Of a DNA stretch of 64,000 nt, positions 43,220 to 51,089 are shown piece by piece; the first letter of the stretch is position 1, and the number at the start of each line of letters is the position of its first letter. The DNA is from an uncultured Bacteroidales bacterium (lineage in GTDB: Bacteria; Bacteroidota; Bacteroidia; Bacteroidales; F082): the NCBI GenBank assembly GCA_937896505.1, contig CALBNP010000203.1, forward strand, positions 7,224 to 71,223, in the 5' to 3' direction. Both the position numbers and the translations under genes were made by a program. The notes beneath the pieces are model-generated. The model worked only from the letters and a program-made list of their open reading frames with translations. It did no database searches and was not told the origin of the DNA.

Positions 43220-44026
43220 TCACTTCTCCCCTCTCCGCATGGCTTCCATATTAAGGACGGCCTTCACGCGTGGACTTTTGATTATGTTCCTGAACGGATA
43301 AAGCATCCTCACTGCTATTTTCATCCACCATTGGTAATGGATTTCGAGCTGGCAGTAGGCTTTGCGGAAATTGAAATGCTGAATCAGGAAATCTTGAATA
43401 TTAGAGTGTTCGCTAATGCTTCTTGCTCCGTCGCTGATGTAGTTGAACTGTCTTTCTTGCAGATAGTGTTGGCTCCAAAGATGATAAAGCCCGTAGTAAG
43501 GATAGGAAGCATTGCGTTTGTATTGTGTCAAGATGCCGGTGGCCCCCAGCTCACAGCAGTGGTCCCAGCAGTGGACGATGCCGTAGCCTACCAGATTCTC
43601 TGTTCCTTTCTCGAAAATACCCCAATGTTCAAAACCTTTGCCGCTACGTTCTTCGATGAATCTTGCAAAAATTTTCTCGTTCATTTTCCGGTCGTTGACG
43701 GGATAGTCGCCAAAGGTTTCTTCAGTGATGGCATAGCCTTTCTGTTTCAATATCTCGTGGGGAAGGATGCGGTAGTCGAACATCTCGAAGGCGTGCCTCA
43801 CTTTGTTGCGGTCGCGCGAATTGAGTTCTTCGAAACCTCCGAACTTGTCTTTGATGATGAACCAGAAATGACTTTCCTCCTTTTGGTCAAAGTTATAGGT
43901 GTTGCGCACCAAAAGGCCGCCTTGCTTGAGCAGGGCTTTCCATTGCCTCTCGTCAAGTCGCTGTTCTTCATGTGGTGCATCTTCATAGCGCCACGCTTTT
44001 CTATATAGGTTATAATGTCCGGTCAC
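43220..44026 (-). CDS. Acyltransferase-like protein of the polysaccharide cluster
   Basis: 268 residues from GTG at 44026, which overlaps the glycosyltransferase stop (GTGA); a longer frame (to 44119) lies inside that gene. No firm family. The middle and C-terminal parts (HWGIFEKGTENLVGYGIVHCW, LGATGILTQYKRNASYPYYGLYHLWSQHYL, YISDGARSISEHSNIQDFLIQHFNFRKAYCQL) recall a GNAT/FemAB-type acyltransferase fold, and the context (glycosyltransferases, sugar-nucleotide enzymes) suggests sugar or lipid-linked-sugar acylation. An alternative is an uncharacterised capsule protein. Confidence 0.65.
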   Translation of the reverse strand: MTGHYNLYRKAWRYEDAPHEEQRLDERQWKALLKQGGLLVRNTYNFDQKEESHFWFIIKDKFGGFEELNSRDRNKVRHAFEMFDYRILPHEILKQKGYAITEETFGDYPVNDRKMNEKIFARFIEERSGKGFEHWGIFEKGTENLVGYGIVHCWDHCCELGATGILTQYKRNASYPYYGLYHLWSQHYLQERQFNYISDGARSISEHSNIQDFLIQHFNFRKAYCQLEIHYQWWMKIAVRMLYPFRNIIKSPRVKAVLNMEAMRRGEK

Positions 44027-44772
44027 AGGCGTTTCTTGATGGCGTGGAAGGCATAACTTCCGTAATAGCCTAAAGCCTTGAAGAATGGTAGTTTCTCTTG
44101 TATGCGATACACTTTCCAAAGGTCGTATGAGGCTTCCAGCTTATTGGAAGAAGCTGATTTTCTTCTGATTCTGTACGACACCAAAGTCTCTTCGATGGCG
44201 TATGCCAAGAATCCTTTTCTGAGAATGTTGAGCCAAGTGGCGGTATCTTCGCTAGTGCGGAAACCTGGGATGGTCACTTCACCAACCTTATCCTTGTCGA
44301 GCATGACGGTGGAACAGCCTATGATGGTGTTTCGCAGATAGGCATCGTGGGTGAGGTTGCCTGCTGTGGCTATGGTTTTCTGTAAGGCTTTTCCTTCTTC
44401 GTCGATGAGTTGATAGGCCGAGTAGCTGAAAGCAGCCTCATGTTCCTGCATGAAGGCGAGTTGTCGCTCCAGTTTTTCGGGGTGCCAGATGTCGTCGGCA
44501 TCGAGGAAAGCCAAATAACGGCCTTTTGTTGAAGCAAGGGCTTGATTGCGGCTACTGGCAATGCCAGAGTGGCATGACTTTACGGTCAATTTGACTCTTT
44601 CGTCTTGTTCGCAATAAGGCCTGACTTTGTCAGCGGTCTTGTCGGTTGAGGCGTCATCAACGATGAGCAACTCGAAGTCGGTAAAAGTTTGGCTTAAAAC
44701 CGATTCGATGCTGTGTGCTATGAACTTTTCCATGTTATAGCACGGCATGATGACAGAGACGGTAGGCATCAT
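44023..44772 (-). CDS. Family 2 glycosyltransferase
   Basis: 249 residues. GT-A fold: VSVIMPCYNMEKFIAHSIESV at the N-terminus, FELLIVDDASTDKT, NQALASTKGRYLAFLDADD with the metal-binding DxD and FMQEHEAAFSYSAYQLID. Transfers a sugar from a nucleotide donor onto a growing glycan on the cytoplasmic side of the membrane. Overlaps ManC (ATGA) upstream and the acyltransferase-like gene downstream by 4 nt each. Confidence 0.93.
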   Translation of the reverse strand: MMPTVSVIMPCYNMEKFIAHSIESVLSQTFTDFELLIVDDASTDKTADKVRPYCEQDERVKLTVKSCHSGIASSRNQALASTKGRYLAFLDADDIWHPEKLERQLAFMQEHEAAFSYSAYQLIDEEGKALQKTIATAGNLTHDAYLRNTIIGCSTVMLDKDKVGEVTIPGFRTSEDTATWLNILRKGFLAYAIEETLVSYRIRRKSASSNKLEASYDLWKVYRIQEKLPFFKALGYYGSYAFHAIKKRL

Positions 44773-45821
44773 TTCAGGCCTTCAATCCAAACCTTGATTT
44801 GCTGTTCGTCGTGGAGGCGGCACACCAACAGCGACTTGTCGCGATAGGCCACCAGGTAGTCGTCCAAGCCTTGCACAACGGCTTCGGTGCCGTCTTCGAT
44901 GTTGATGACGCAGTTGTGGTTATCGACTGTGACGACCTTTCCGCGCACGGCATTGCCTTGCTCGTCTTTGCTGACGTGGGTGTAGAGCGAGCCCCAGGTG
45001 CCTATGTCGCTCCAGCCGAAATCAGCGGGAATGGTGTAGGTGTTGGGCGACTTCTCCATCACGCCATAGTCGATGCTGATGTTGGGGCAGTCGGTGAAGT
45101 GGACGTTGATGAAGTCTTGCTCTTCGGGCGTGCCGAAGTTGTAGATGCCTTTGTCGAAGACTTTCTTGATGTCGGGCAAGTAGGTCTCGATGGCGTTCAT
45201 GATGCCGTCCAAGGTCCAGATGAAGATGCCTGAGTTCCAGAAGTAGTTGCCTTCTTCGACAAACTTGACAGCGGTCTCGTAGTTAGGCTTTTCCTTGAAC
45301 ATATCTACCTTACGGACAGCTTCTTGCGTTCCGTCTTTCGGCACTTGTATGTAGCCATAGCCTGTCTCGGGTCGCGATGGCTTGATGCCGATGGTCATCA
45401 AGGCGTTGGAGTTGTGGTTGAGGAAGTCGAAGCCAAGGCGGATGATGCGCTCGAACTCGCGGTTGTCGAGCACCAAGGCATCTGATGGTGTCACCACGAT
45501 ATTGGCATCCTTGCAGCGGCTTTGTATGTGGTAGGCTGCGTAGGCAATGCAAGGTGCGGTGTTGCGACGTGCTGGCTCACAAAGCACTTGGTCTTCGTGC
45601 AGCATGGGCAGGTGTTCGAGCACCAAGGCCTTGTAGGCTTTGTTGGTGACCACGAGGAAGTTCTCGTCGGGGACGACGGGGCTGAATCGCTCGTAGGTGG
45701 CACGGATGAAACTCTTGCCTGTGCCAAGGATGTCAAGGAATTGTTTTGGGTAGTTGTCTTTGCTTAAAGGCCAGAAACGGCTTCCAATGCCACCGGCCAT
45801 GATGATGCAGTAATTGTTCAT
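44769..45821 (-). CDS. manC: Mannose-1-phosphate guanylyltransferase
   Basis: 350 residues from the ATG at 45821 (NNYCIIMAGGIGSRFWPLS); an ATG 12 nt upstream is less likely. It makes GDP-mannose from mannose-1-P and GTP. Features: the pyrophosphorylase signature GGIGSRFWP, CEPARRNTAPCIAYAA, TPSDAL, GYGYIQ, EKP, EGNYFWNSGIFIW and SIDYGVMEK. It provides the substrate for Gmd and Fcl at 52973-55005. The start codon shares one base with the stop of the FAD oxidase gene. Confidence 0.95.
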   Translation of the reverse strand: MNNYCIIMAGGIGSRFWPLSKDNYPKQFLDILGTGKSFIRATYERFSPVVPDENFLVVTNKAYKALVLEHLPMLHEDQVLCEPARRNTAPCIAYAAYHIQSRCKDANIVVTPSDALVLDNREFERIIRLGFDFLNHNSNALMTIGIKPSRPETGYGYIQVPKDGTQEAVRKVDMFKEKPNYETAVKFVEEGNYFWNSGIFIWTLDGIMNAIETYLPDIKKVFDKGIYNFGTPEEQDFINVHFTDCPNISIDYGVMEKSPNTYTIPADFGWSDIGTWGSLYTHVSKDEQGNAVRGKVVTVDNHNCVINIEDGTEAVVQGLDDYLVAYRDKSLLVCRLHDEQQIKVWIEGLK

Positions 45822-48800
45822 TATTTCAACCATTTATACATTATTTCTAAAGGATGGACAGCTTTCACACCAGTGCCGTCGAGGATTTGCTGCCGGCATG
45901 AGGTGCCTGGAGCTGCCACGATAACGGGCGTGACGCCTTCTTTATTGCCTATGGCCTTGCGTACGGCTGGGAAAAGCACCATCTCGCCAACGGCCAGTGA
46001 GGTCTTGTAGTGTTCTTTCTCGTAGCCAAACGACCCGGCCATGCCGCAGCAGCCGCTTGGAATGACGTTGATTTTGGCGCCCGAAAGGAGATGCAAAGCC
46101 GTTACGGTCTTCTCGACGCCTACAAGGGCTTTCTGGTGACAGTGTCCGTGAAGCCAAATCTCAACTTCATTGGCCTTGAATTGGTCGGGAGTGATGTTGC
46201 CGGCATTGATTTCGCGAACGAGAAACTCATCGAAGAGCAAGGCATTGCGGGCCAAGCGCTTGGCATCGCTGCGCATCTCGGCAGGAACGAGGTCGGGATA
46301 CTCGTCGCGGAACGAGAGGATGCATGAAGGCTCGATACCCACCAATGGCGTGAGCGCCGAGACCTTTTCTTTCAGCAAGTTGACATTCTTGATGGCAAAC
46401 TTCTTCGCCAGCTTTAGGCAGCCTTTCGAGATGGCGGCTCGGCCACTCTCCACATGACGTGGAATCTCGACTTCATAGCCAAGTCGCATCAGCAATTTGG
46501 CAAAGGTGAGACCGAGCTCGGCTTCCTGGAAGTTGGTGAACTCGTCGGCGAAAAGGTAAACCTTCTTCTTGGTGATGGGTGAATGGTGATGGGTGGAGGA
46601 CGCATTGCGTCTTTGCGAGGAGGAACGACGAAGCAATCCAGACCATGAGTCAATCCTTCGTCCAAGTTCTGCACAGAAAGTAGTAATCAGTCCGTCTTGC
46701 TTCACCTGGAGCATTATCTGTTCCTTATGGACTGCAGTCCTCATCGTCATGTGGCTTAGTGTGGGAATGTCGCGCTCGGTGGCAAAGTTGATGACCCACT
46801 TGATGATGTTTGACGAGAGTTTCCACGAAGCGAAGAGGTTGTAGATAGGCCAGACCAGATGTCCGAACTTTTCCACCATGGCCATTCTCGCTACAGCGAA
46901 GGAGCGTAATGGTGTGCCGTACTTGTCGTATTTCTGCTGCAGGATTTCCGAGCGCAACTTAGTCATATCGACATTCGACGGGCACTCGCTACGGCAACCC
47001 TTGCAGGCAAGGCATGAGTCGAGGACTTCGGCGATGGCTTCGTCTTTCAGCAGGTTTTCTGTGAAGGGTATGTCATTCCGAGTGAGGAACGAGCGAAAGG
47101 AATCTATACCCTTCACCCCTGTCATAGATTCGCTTCGTCCTTCGCCTATATCATTTCGATTGAAGGAAGAGGACTTATGGGCGAAGGACTCGGAATGACA
47201 TGACAGGGAACCGTGAGTCAGGACCTCACGCAACACGTTGGCGCGGGCACGGGTGGCTTTGGTCTCGTCGCCACTCACCTTGAAGGCCGGACAAAGGGTT
47301 CCGCCAAAGGCATTCGACTTGCGGCAGTCGCCCGATCCATTACATTGCTCGATGCTGCACATTAGGGCATGGAGTTGGGTTCGCGCCCCAGTGGCACCGG
47401 CTATCTTGCATTCGTCGAAGGCGGCTTTCCAGTTGTAATAGGTGGCATCGGAAGCGATGAGCTTGCCGATTTCGTATTGTTGTCCTACCTCGAAACGCAA
47501 CATGCTGTCCATAGGTAGGGTGTCGGTAATCTTGTGTAGGTTGAAGATGCCGTCAGGGTCCCAGCAGTGCTTCAGGTCGCACATCATCTGATAGACCTTG
47601 TCGCCATACATCAGCGGGATGAACTCGCCACGCAGACGGCCGTCGCCATGTTCGCCACTGAGCGAGCCTTTGTATTTCTTCACCAGCAGAGCGGTCTCGT
47701 AGGCCACCTGACGGAATTTCTCGCGTCCGTTCTTGTCCTTGATGTTGATGATGGGGCGCAGATGTAGTTCGCCCGTGCTGATATGGGCGTGATACACACA
47801 ACTCAGTCCAAGCCTTTCGAGCATCTTGGCGAAGTCGTCCATATAGGCGGGCAGTTTTTCGGGCAGCACTGCTGTGTCTTCGATGACACCAAAGGGCTTG
47901 GCATCGCCTTTGATGCCCGTGAGCAGACCAAGGCCTGCCTTGCGCAGACTCCATACTTTGGCAGTCTCCGCACCATACACGCGTGTGCAACAATAGCTAA
48001 GTGGACCTGAAACGCATGTCATTCCGAGTTCATCGCCCATAGATACACTCCCTCCTTCGTCGGTCGGTATGACATGGGCGATGGGCGAAAGGAATCTATG
48101 CGTTTCATCGCATAAGTCCTTTTCAATCGCATCGGCTACGGCATCGATTTCTTCCCGTGTGTCGCCTCTCAGTTCGATGATGAGAATGGCGGCCGGATTG
48201 CCTTCCACAAAGAAACGGTTGCGTTGCTGCTCGACGTTGTCCTTGCTGAGTTCCAGGATGTTGCTGTCCATCAACTCGACTGCGGCGGGATGGTGCTTGA
48301 GGGCGACGAGGTTGCCTAAGAAGCTCTTCTGCAAGGTGTCGCAGTGGGCGCAGAGCAGCATCTTCTCCTTGGGTGGCAAGGGGTCGAGGCTGAGCTTTAT
48401 CTCGGTGATGAAGGCCAAGGTGCCTTCCGACCCGCAGATGAGTTTGCAGAGGTCGATGTTGTCGCCTTCGATGGCTTCGTCGATGGCGTAGCCGCACGAG
48501 CGACGTCGCAAGGCCTTGTCGGGATAGCTTTCCACTATCAATGCGCGTGTGTCGGCATCTTTTTTCCAACTTTCGAGTTGGGTATATATCTTCTGCTCCA
48601 AATGGCTGTTGCCTCTGACCGCAGTGTCGAATCGCGAACCGTCGCTGAGGAAGCCCTTGAGTTGCAGCACATGATGACGGGTCGAGCCATAGATGAGCGA
48701 ATGGCTGCCGCATGAGTTGTTGCCCACCATGCCGCCAATGCAGCAGCGGTTGCTGGTCGAGGTCTCCGGACTGAAGAACAGGCCGTAGGGTTTGAGGGCA

Positions 48801-49108
48801 AGGTTGAGTTCGTCGAGGACGACCCCAGGCTGCACCCTCACCCACTTCTCCTTTTGGTTCACCTCAAGGATGCGCTTGAAGTGCTTGCTGATGTCAACAA
48901 CGATGCCGCTGCCCACAACCTGGCCGGCGATGGAAGTACCGCCCGCCCTCGGAATGAGGTGGGTGTGACGCTCATGAGTCAATTCGATGAGGGCGACGAT
49001 GTCGTCTTCCGTTTCGGGATAGGCTACACCTTCGGGAATCTCACGATAAGCCGACGCATCGGTAGCGTAGGCGATGCGATGTAATGAATCGGTATGAAGG
49101 GTGTACAT
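45821..49108 (-). CDS. FAD-linked oxidase/iron-sulfur fusion (GlcD-GlcF type) with repeat-derived inserts
   Basis: 1095 residues. The N-terminal FAD-binding domain (VAYPETEDDIVALI, IPRAGGTSIAGQVVGSGIVVD, GGMVGNNSCGSHSL, LICGSEGTLAFITEI) is followed by the oxidase C-domain (SGEHGDGRLRGEF, CWDPDGIFN), Fe-S motifs (CSIEQCNGSGDC; CLACKGCRSECPSN) and the CCG region (HGHCHQKAL, SGCCGMAGSFG, APGTSCRQQI). The family oxidises 2-hydroxyacids such as glycolate or D-lactate. Fusions of this kind are usually ~950-1000 residues. The excess is explained by three in-frame inserts made of dispersed repeats: residues ~334-367 (DNA 48008-48107), ~634-683 (47061-47208) and ~816-846 (46571-46660). None hits a cofactor motif. 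It sits inside the polysaccharide cluster, abutting CapD. Confidence 0.88.
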   Translation of the reverse strand: MYTLHTDSLHRIAYATDASAYREIPEGVAYPETEDDIVALIELTHERHTHLIPRAGGTSIAGQVVGSGIVVDISKHFKRILEVNQKEKWVRVQPGVVLDELNLALKPYGLFFSPETSTSNRCCIGGMVGNNSCGSHSLIYGSTRHHVLQLKGFLSDGSRFDTAVRGNSHLEQKIYTQLESWKKDADTRALIVESYPDKALRRRSCGYAIDEAIEGDNIDLCKLICGSEGTLAFITEIKLSLDPLPPKEKMLLCAHCDTLQKSFLGNLVALKHHPAAVELMDSNILELSKDNVEQQRNRFFVEGNPAAILIIELRGDTREEIDAVADAIEKDLCDETHRFLSPIAHVIPTDEGGSVSMGDELGMTCVSGPLSYCCTRVYGAETAKVWSLRKAGLGLLTGIKGDAKPFGVIEDTAVLPEKLPAYMDDFAKMLERLGLSCVYHAHISTGELHLRPIINIKDKNGREKFRQVAYETALLVKKYKGSLSGEHGDGRLRGEFIPLMYGDKVYQMMCDLKHCWDPDGIFNLHKITDTLPMDSMLRFEVGQQYEIGKLIASDATYYNWKAAFDECKIAGATGARTQLHALMCSIEQCNGSGDCRKSNAFGGTLCPAFKVSGDETKATRARANVLREVLTHGSLSCHSESFAHKSSSFNRNDIGEGRSESMTGVKGIDSFRSFLTRNDIPFTENLLKDEAIAEVLDSCLACKGCRSECPSNVDMTKLRSEILQQKYDKYGTPLRSFAVARMAMVEKFGHLVWPIYNLFASWKLSSNIIKWVINFATERDIPTLSHMTMRTAVHKEQIMLQVKQDGLITTFCAELGRRIDSWSGLLRRSSSQRRNASSTHHHSPITKKKVYLFADEFTNFQEAELGLTFAKLLMRLGYEVEIPRHVESGRAAISKGCLKLAKKFAIKNVNLLKEKVSALTPLVGIEPSCILSFRDEYPDLVPAEMRSDAKRLARNALLFDEFLVREINAGNITPDQFKANEVEIWLHGHCHQKALVGVEKTVTALHLLSGAKINVIPSGCCGMAGSFGYEKEHYKTSLAVGEMVLFPAVRKAIGNKEGVTPVIVAAPGTSCRQQILDGTGVKAVHPLEIMYKWLK
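46571..46660. repeat. Repeat insert 3 within the FAD oxidase gene
   Basis: Two repeat words lie inside the coding frame: GATGGGTGAATGGTGATGGG (inverse of the tract at 16185-16206 and 55165-55190), then a core starting GTCTTTGCGAGGAGG and ending GAAGCAATCCAGAC, nearly identical to intergenic DNA at 56724-56760. Encodes the odd segment SGLLRRSSSQRRNASSTHHH. Confidence 0.85.
47061..47208. repeat. Repeat insert 2 within the FAD oxidase gene (two hairpin elements)
   Basis: First element: perfect 11-bp arms GTGAAGGGTAT / ATACCCTTCAC (47061-47071, 47106-47116) around a 34-nt core starting GTCATTCCGAG and ending GGAATCT. Second: perfect 9-bp arms CCCTGTCAT / ATGACAGGG (47117-47125, 47200-47208) around a reversed core of the same family, itself split by a further element with TTCGCC(T)AT / ATGGGCGAA arms. 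Confidence 0.85.
48008..48107. repeat. Repeat insert 1 within the FAD oxidase gene (nested hairpin elements)
   Basis: Outer element: perfect 10-bp arms TGAAACGCAT / ATGCGTTTCA (48008-48017, 48098-48107) with a GTCATTCCGAG...GGAATCT core. The outer core is interrupted by an inner element with perfect 10-bp arms CATCGCCCAT / ATGGGCGATG (48031-48040, 48074-48083) and a reversed GTCATACC-type core (48041-48073). Confidence 0.9.
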
Positions 49109-51025
49109 TTACTTGTCGAGCTTGCTGAACACGCTGTTGTTCGACTTGAATTCGGGGATGATGTTCTTCATCTGCCCCACAATCTTGAACTCATCCAAGG
49201 TAAGGAGTTGGTCGTAAAGCACTTCTATGACCTTGTTCACATAGTGTTCTTCGTATTGACGCACTTTGGCGCGCATGATTTTCTCGTTCTCGGTAGGCAC
49301 CGTGTTTTCTTTGGTGGCGAGCAATTCTTCGTAGAGCTTCTCGCCTGGGCGCAGACCGGTTTCCATAATCTCGATTTCGGTTTTTCCCGACAGTTGGCGC
49401 ATACGTTCGGCCAAATCCCAAATCTTGACAGGCTTGCCCATGTCGAACACGAAAATGTCATCGTCTTCACCGATACTGCCGGCTTCGAGCACGAGGCTGC
49501 ATGCTTCGGGGATGGTCATGAAGTAGCGGATAATGCGTCTGTCGGTGACCGTAATCGGACCGCCCTGTTCAATCTGCTTGCGGAAGAGAGGCACCACCGA
49601 ACCGTTTGAGCCTAACACATTGCCAAAACGAGTGGTGACGAATTTGGTTCCGCTGTTGCGGCTTTGGGTGTATATCTCGGCAATGCGTTTTGTGGCTCCC
49701 ATCACATTGGTGGGATTCACGGCCTTGTCGGTCGAAATCATCACGAATTTTTCCGCACCGTATTTCATGGCCATATCAGCGACGTTTTTGGTGCCGAACA
49801 CGTTGACATAGACGGCTTCGTAGGCGTTCTCTTCCATGAAGGGGACGTGCTTATAGGCTGCAGCATGATAAACGACTTGTGGCTTGTAGTGTGCAAACAC
49901 TTCCTCGATACGGCGCAGGTCTTTCACGTTGGTGATGACAAAGGTCATGCGGTCTTTCATTTCCTTGAAGTCGGGGTTGTTGTTCATCTCGAACTGGAAA
50001 TCGTACATGGGCGATTCGGCTTGGTCGAGCATGATGAGCATCTTGGGTTCGTAGTGCATCACCTGACGGCAAATCTCCGAACCGATGGAACCGGCGGCAC
50101 CTGTCACGAGCACGACTTTGCCGTTGATTTCGCGTTGTACGTTTTCCTTGCCCAAGATGATAGGATTGCGGCCCAAGAGGTCTTCAATCTTGATGTCTTG
50201 CACTTGGTTGCTGTTCAATTTTTCATCCACCCAACTCGAAAACGAAGGAATGGTCTTCACATTAAGCCCAAGGGTAAGGCATCGTTCGATGATTTGCTTG
50301 CGTCGCTCATCCTTGAGGCTTGGGATAGCCAGAACGATGTTCTTGATTTCGTGTTCCTTGATGTATTCCGGAGTTAGGATCTCATTAGGGTCAAGCACCT
50401 TGATGGTGTTGATTCTATTGCCTTGTCGCATAGTGTTGTCGTCAATGAAAATTACGGGTCTCATTTTCGATGCGGTGTCTTGGCTCATGGTACGTTGCAG
50501 CATGGTTCCGGCATCGCCTGCGCCATATATGATGGTCTTTTCCTTCTTTTCTTGTGGATTCTTGTACACTTCGTTGTAGATACGCCTTATGGTGAGTCGC
50601 ATGATGACCATAATGGTCATGGTGATGAGGAAGTGGTAGATGATGACAATGTAGCGTGGGAAAATCAACGAGCCTAGACTGGAATTTATTTGTGTGGTAA
50701 TGAGTTTACCAATGATGAGGATGCTGACAGCACAGCAGCAACTCCTGAAGATTTTCACGATATCGTTGAACCCTGAATAGCGTAGCATGCCATCGTAGGT
50801 CTTGGCCAGTAAGAAGACAATCAGATACACTAAAATTGGTATGAAGATGAACTTCGACTCACCGACAAAACTACTGAGGTTGTTGTAGTAAATCAAGAAC
50901 AGAGAGATGGCATAGGCTGCAACGACGATGGCGATATCGACGAGCAGAATCCAAATTCGTGGAAGGTTGTTACTTTTGTGTTTGCCAAAGATAAAGTCAC
51001 AAAAGCGTGTAATTATTTTCCTCAT
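49109..51025 (-). CDS. CapD/WbpM-like nucleotide-sugar 4,6-dehydratase
   Basis: 638 residues. Four N-terminal transmembrane helices (~20-145), a CoA-binding-like domain (~150-280: TIIYGAGDAGTML) and a C-terminal SDR domain with VVLVTGAAGSIGSE (~307-320). The catalytic triad appears to be Ser-Met-Lys (STDKAVNPTNVMGATK), as in WbpM-type UDP-GlcNAc 4,6-dehydratases, rather than Ser-Tyr-Lys. It makes a 4-keto-6-deoxy sugar at the inner membrane, the substrate for a DegT aminotransferase such as those at 55191 and 60175. Directly abuts the FAD oxidase gene (no intergenic base). Confidence 0.93.
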   Translation of the reverse strand: MRKIITRFCDFIFGKHKSNNLPRIWILLVDIAIVVAAYAISLFLIYYNNLSSFVGESKFIFIPILVYLIVFLLAKTYDGMLRYSGFNDIVKIFRSCCCAVSILIIGKLITTQINSSLGSLIFPRYIVIIYHFLITMTIMVIMRLTIRRIYNEVYKNPQEKKEKTIIYGAGDAGTMLQRTMSQDTASKMRPVIFIDDNTMRQGNRINTIKVLDPNEILTPEYIKEHEIKNIVLAIPSLKDERRKQIIERCLTLGLNVKTIPSFSSWVDEKLNSNQVQDIKIEDLLGRNPIILGKENVQREINGKVVLVTGAAGSIGSEICRQVMHYEPKMLIMLDQAESPMYDFQFEMNNNPDFKEMKDRMTFVITNVKDLRRIEEVFAHYKPQVVYHAAAYKHVPFMEENAYEAVYVNVFGTKNVADMAMKYGAEKFVMISTDKAVNPTNVMGATKRIAEIYTQSRNSGTKFVTTRFGNVLGSNGSVVPLFRKQIEQGGPITVTDRRIIRYFMTIPEACSLVLEAGSIGEDDDIFVFDMGKPVKIWDLAERMRQLSGKTEIEIMETGLRPGEKLYEELLATKENTVPTENEKIMRAKVRQYEEHYVNKVIEVLYDQLLTLDEFKIVGQMKNIIPEFKSNNSVFSKLDK

Positions 51026-51049
51026 AGGAGTTCAGAATAAAATAGGTCA

Positions 51050-51057
51050 CAAAAATA
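51050..51057 (-). promoter_or_regulatory. Candidate -7 element for capD
   Basis: Minus-strand TATTTTTG, 24 nt before the ATG at 51025; no TTG at 19 nt. Confidence 0.4.
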
Positions 51058-51089
51058 GGTAAAAAATATACAAGAACATTCCTATTTTG

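Noticed and set aside
43008..43223. 71-codon minus-strand frame with repeated SSRLNKNHV units
   Set aside because: It is the translation of the 30-bp DNA array; the repetition comes from the DNA repeat and there is no start context or homology.
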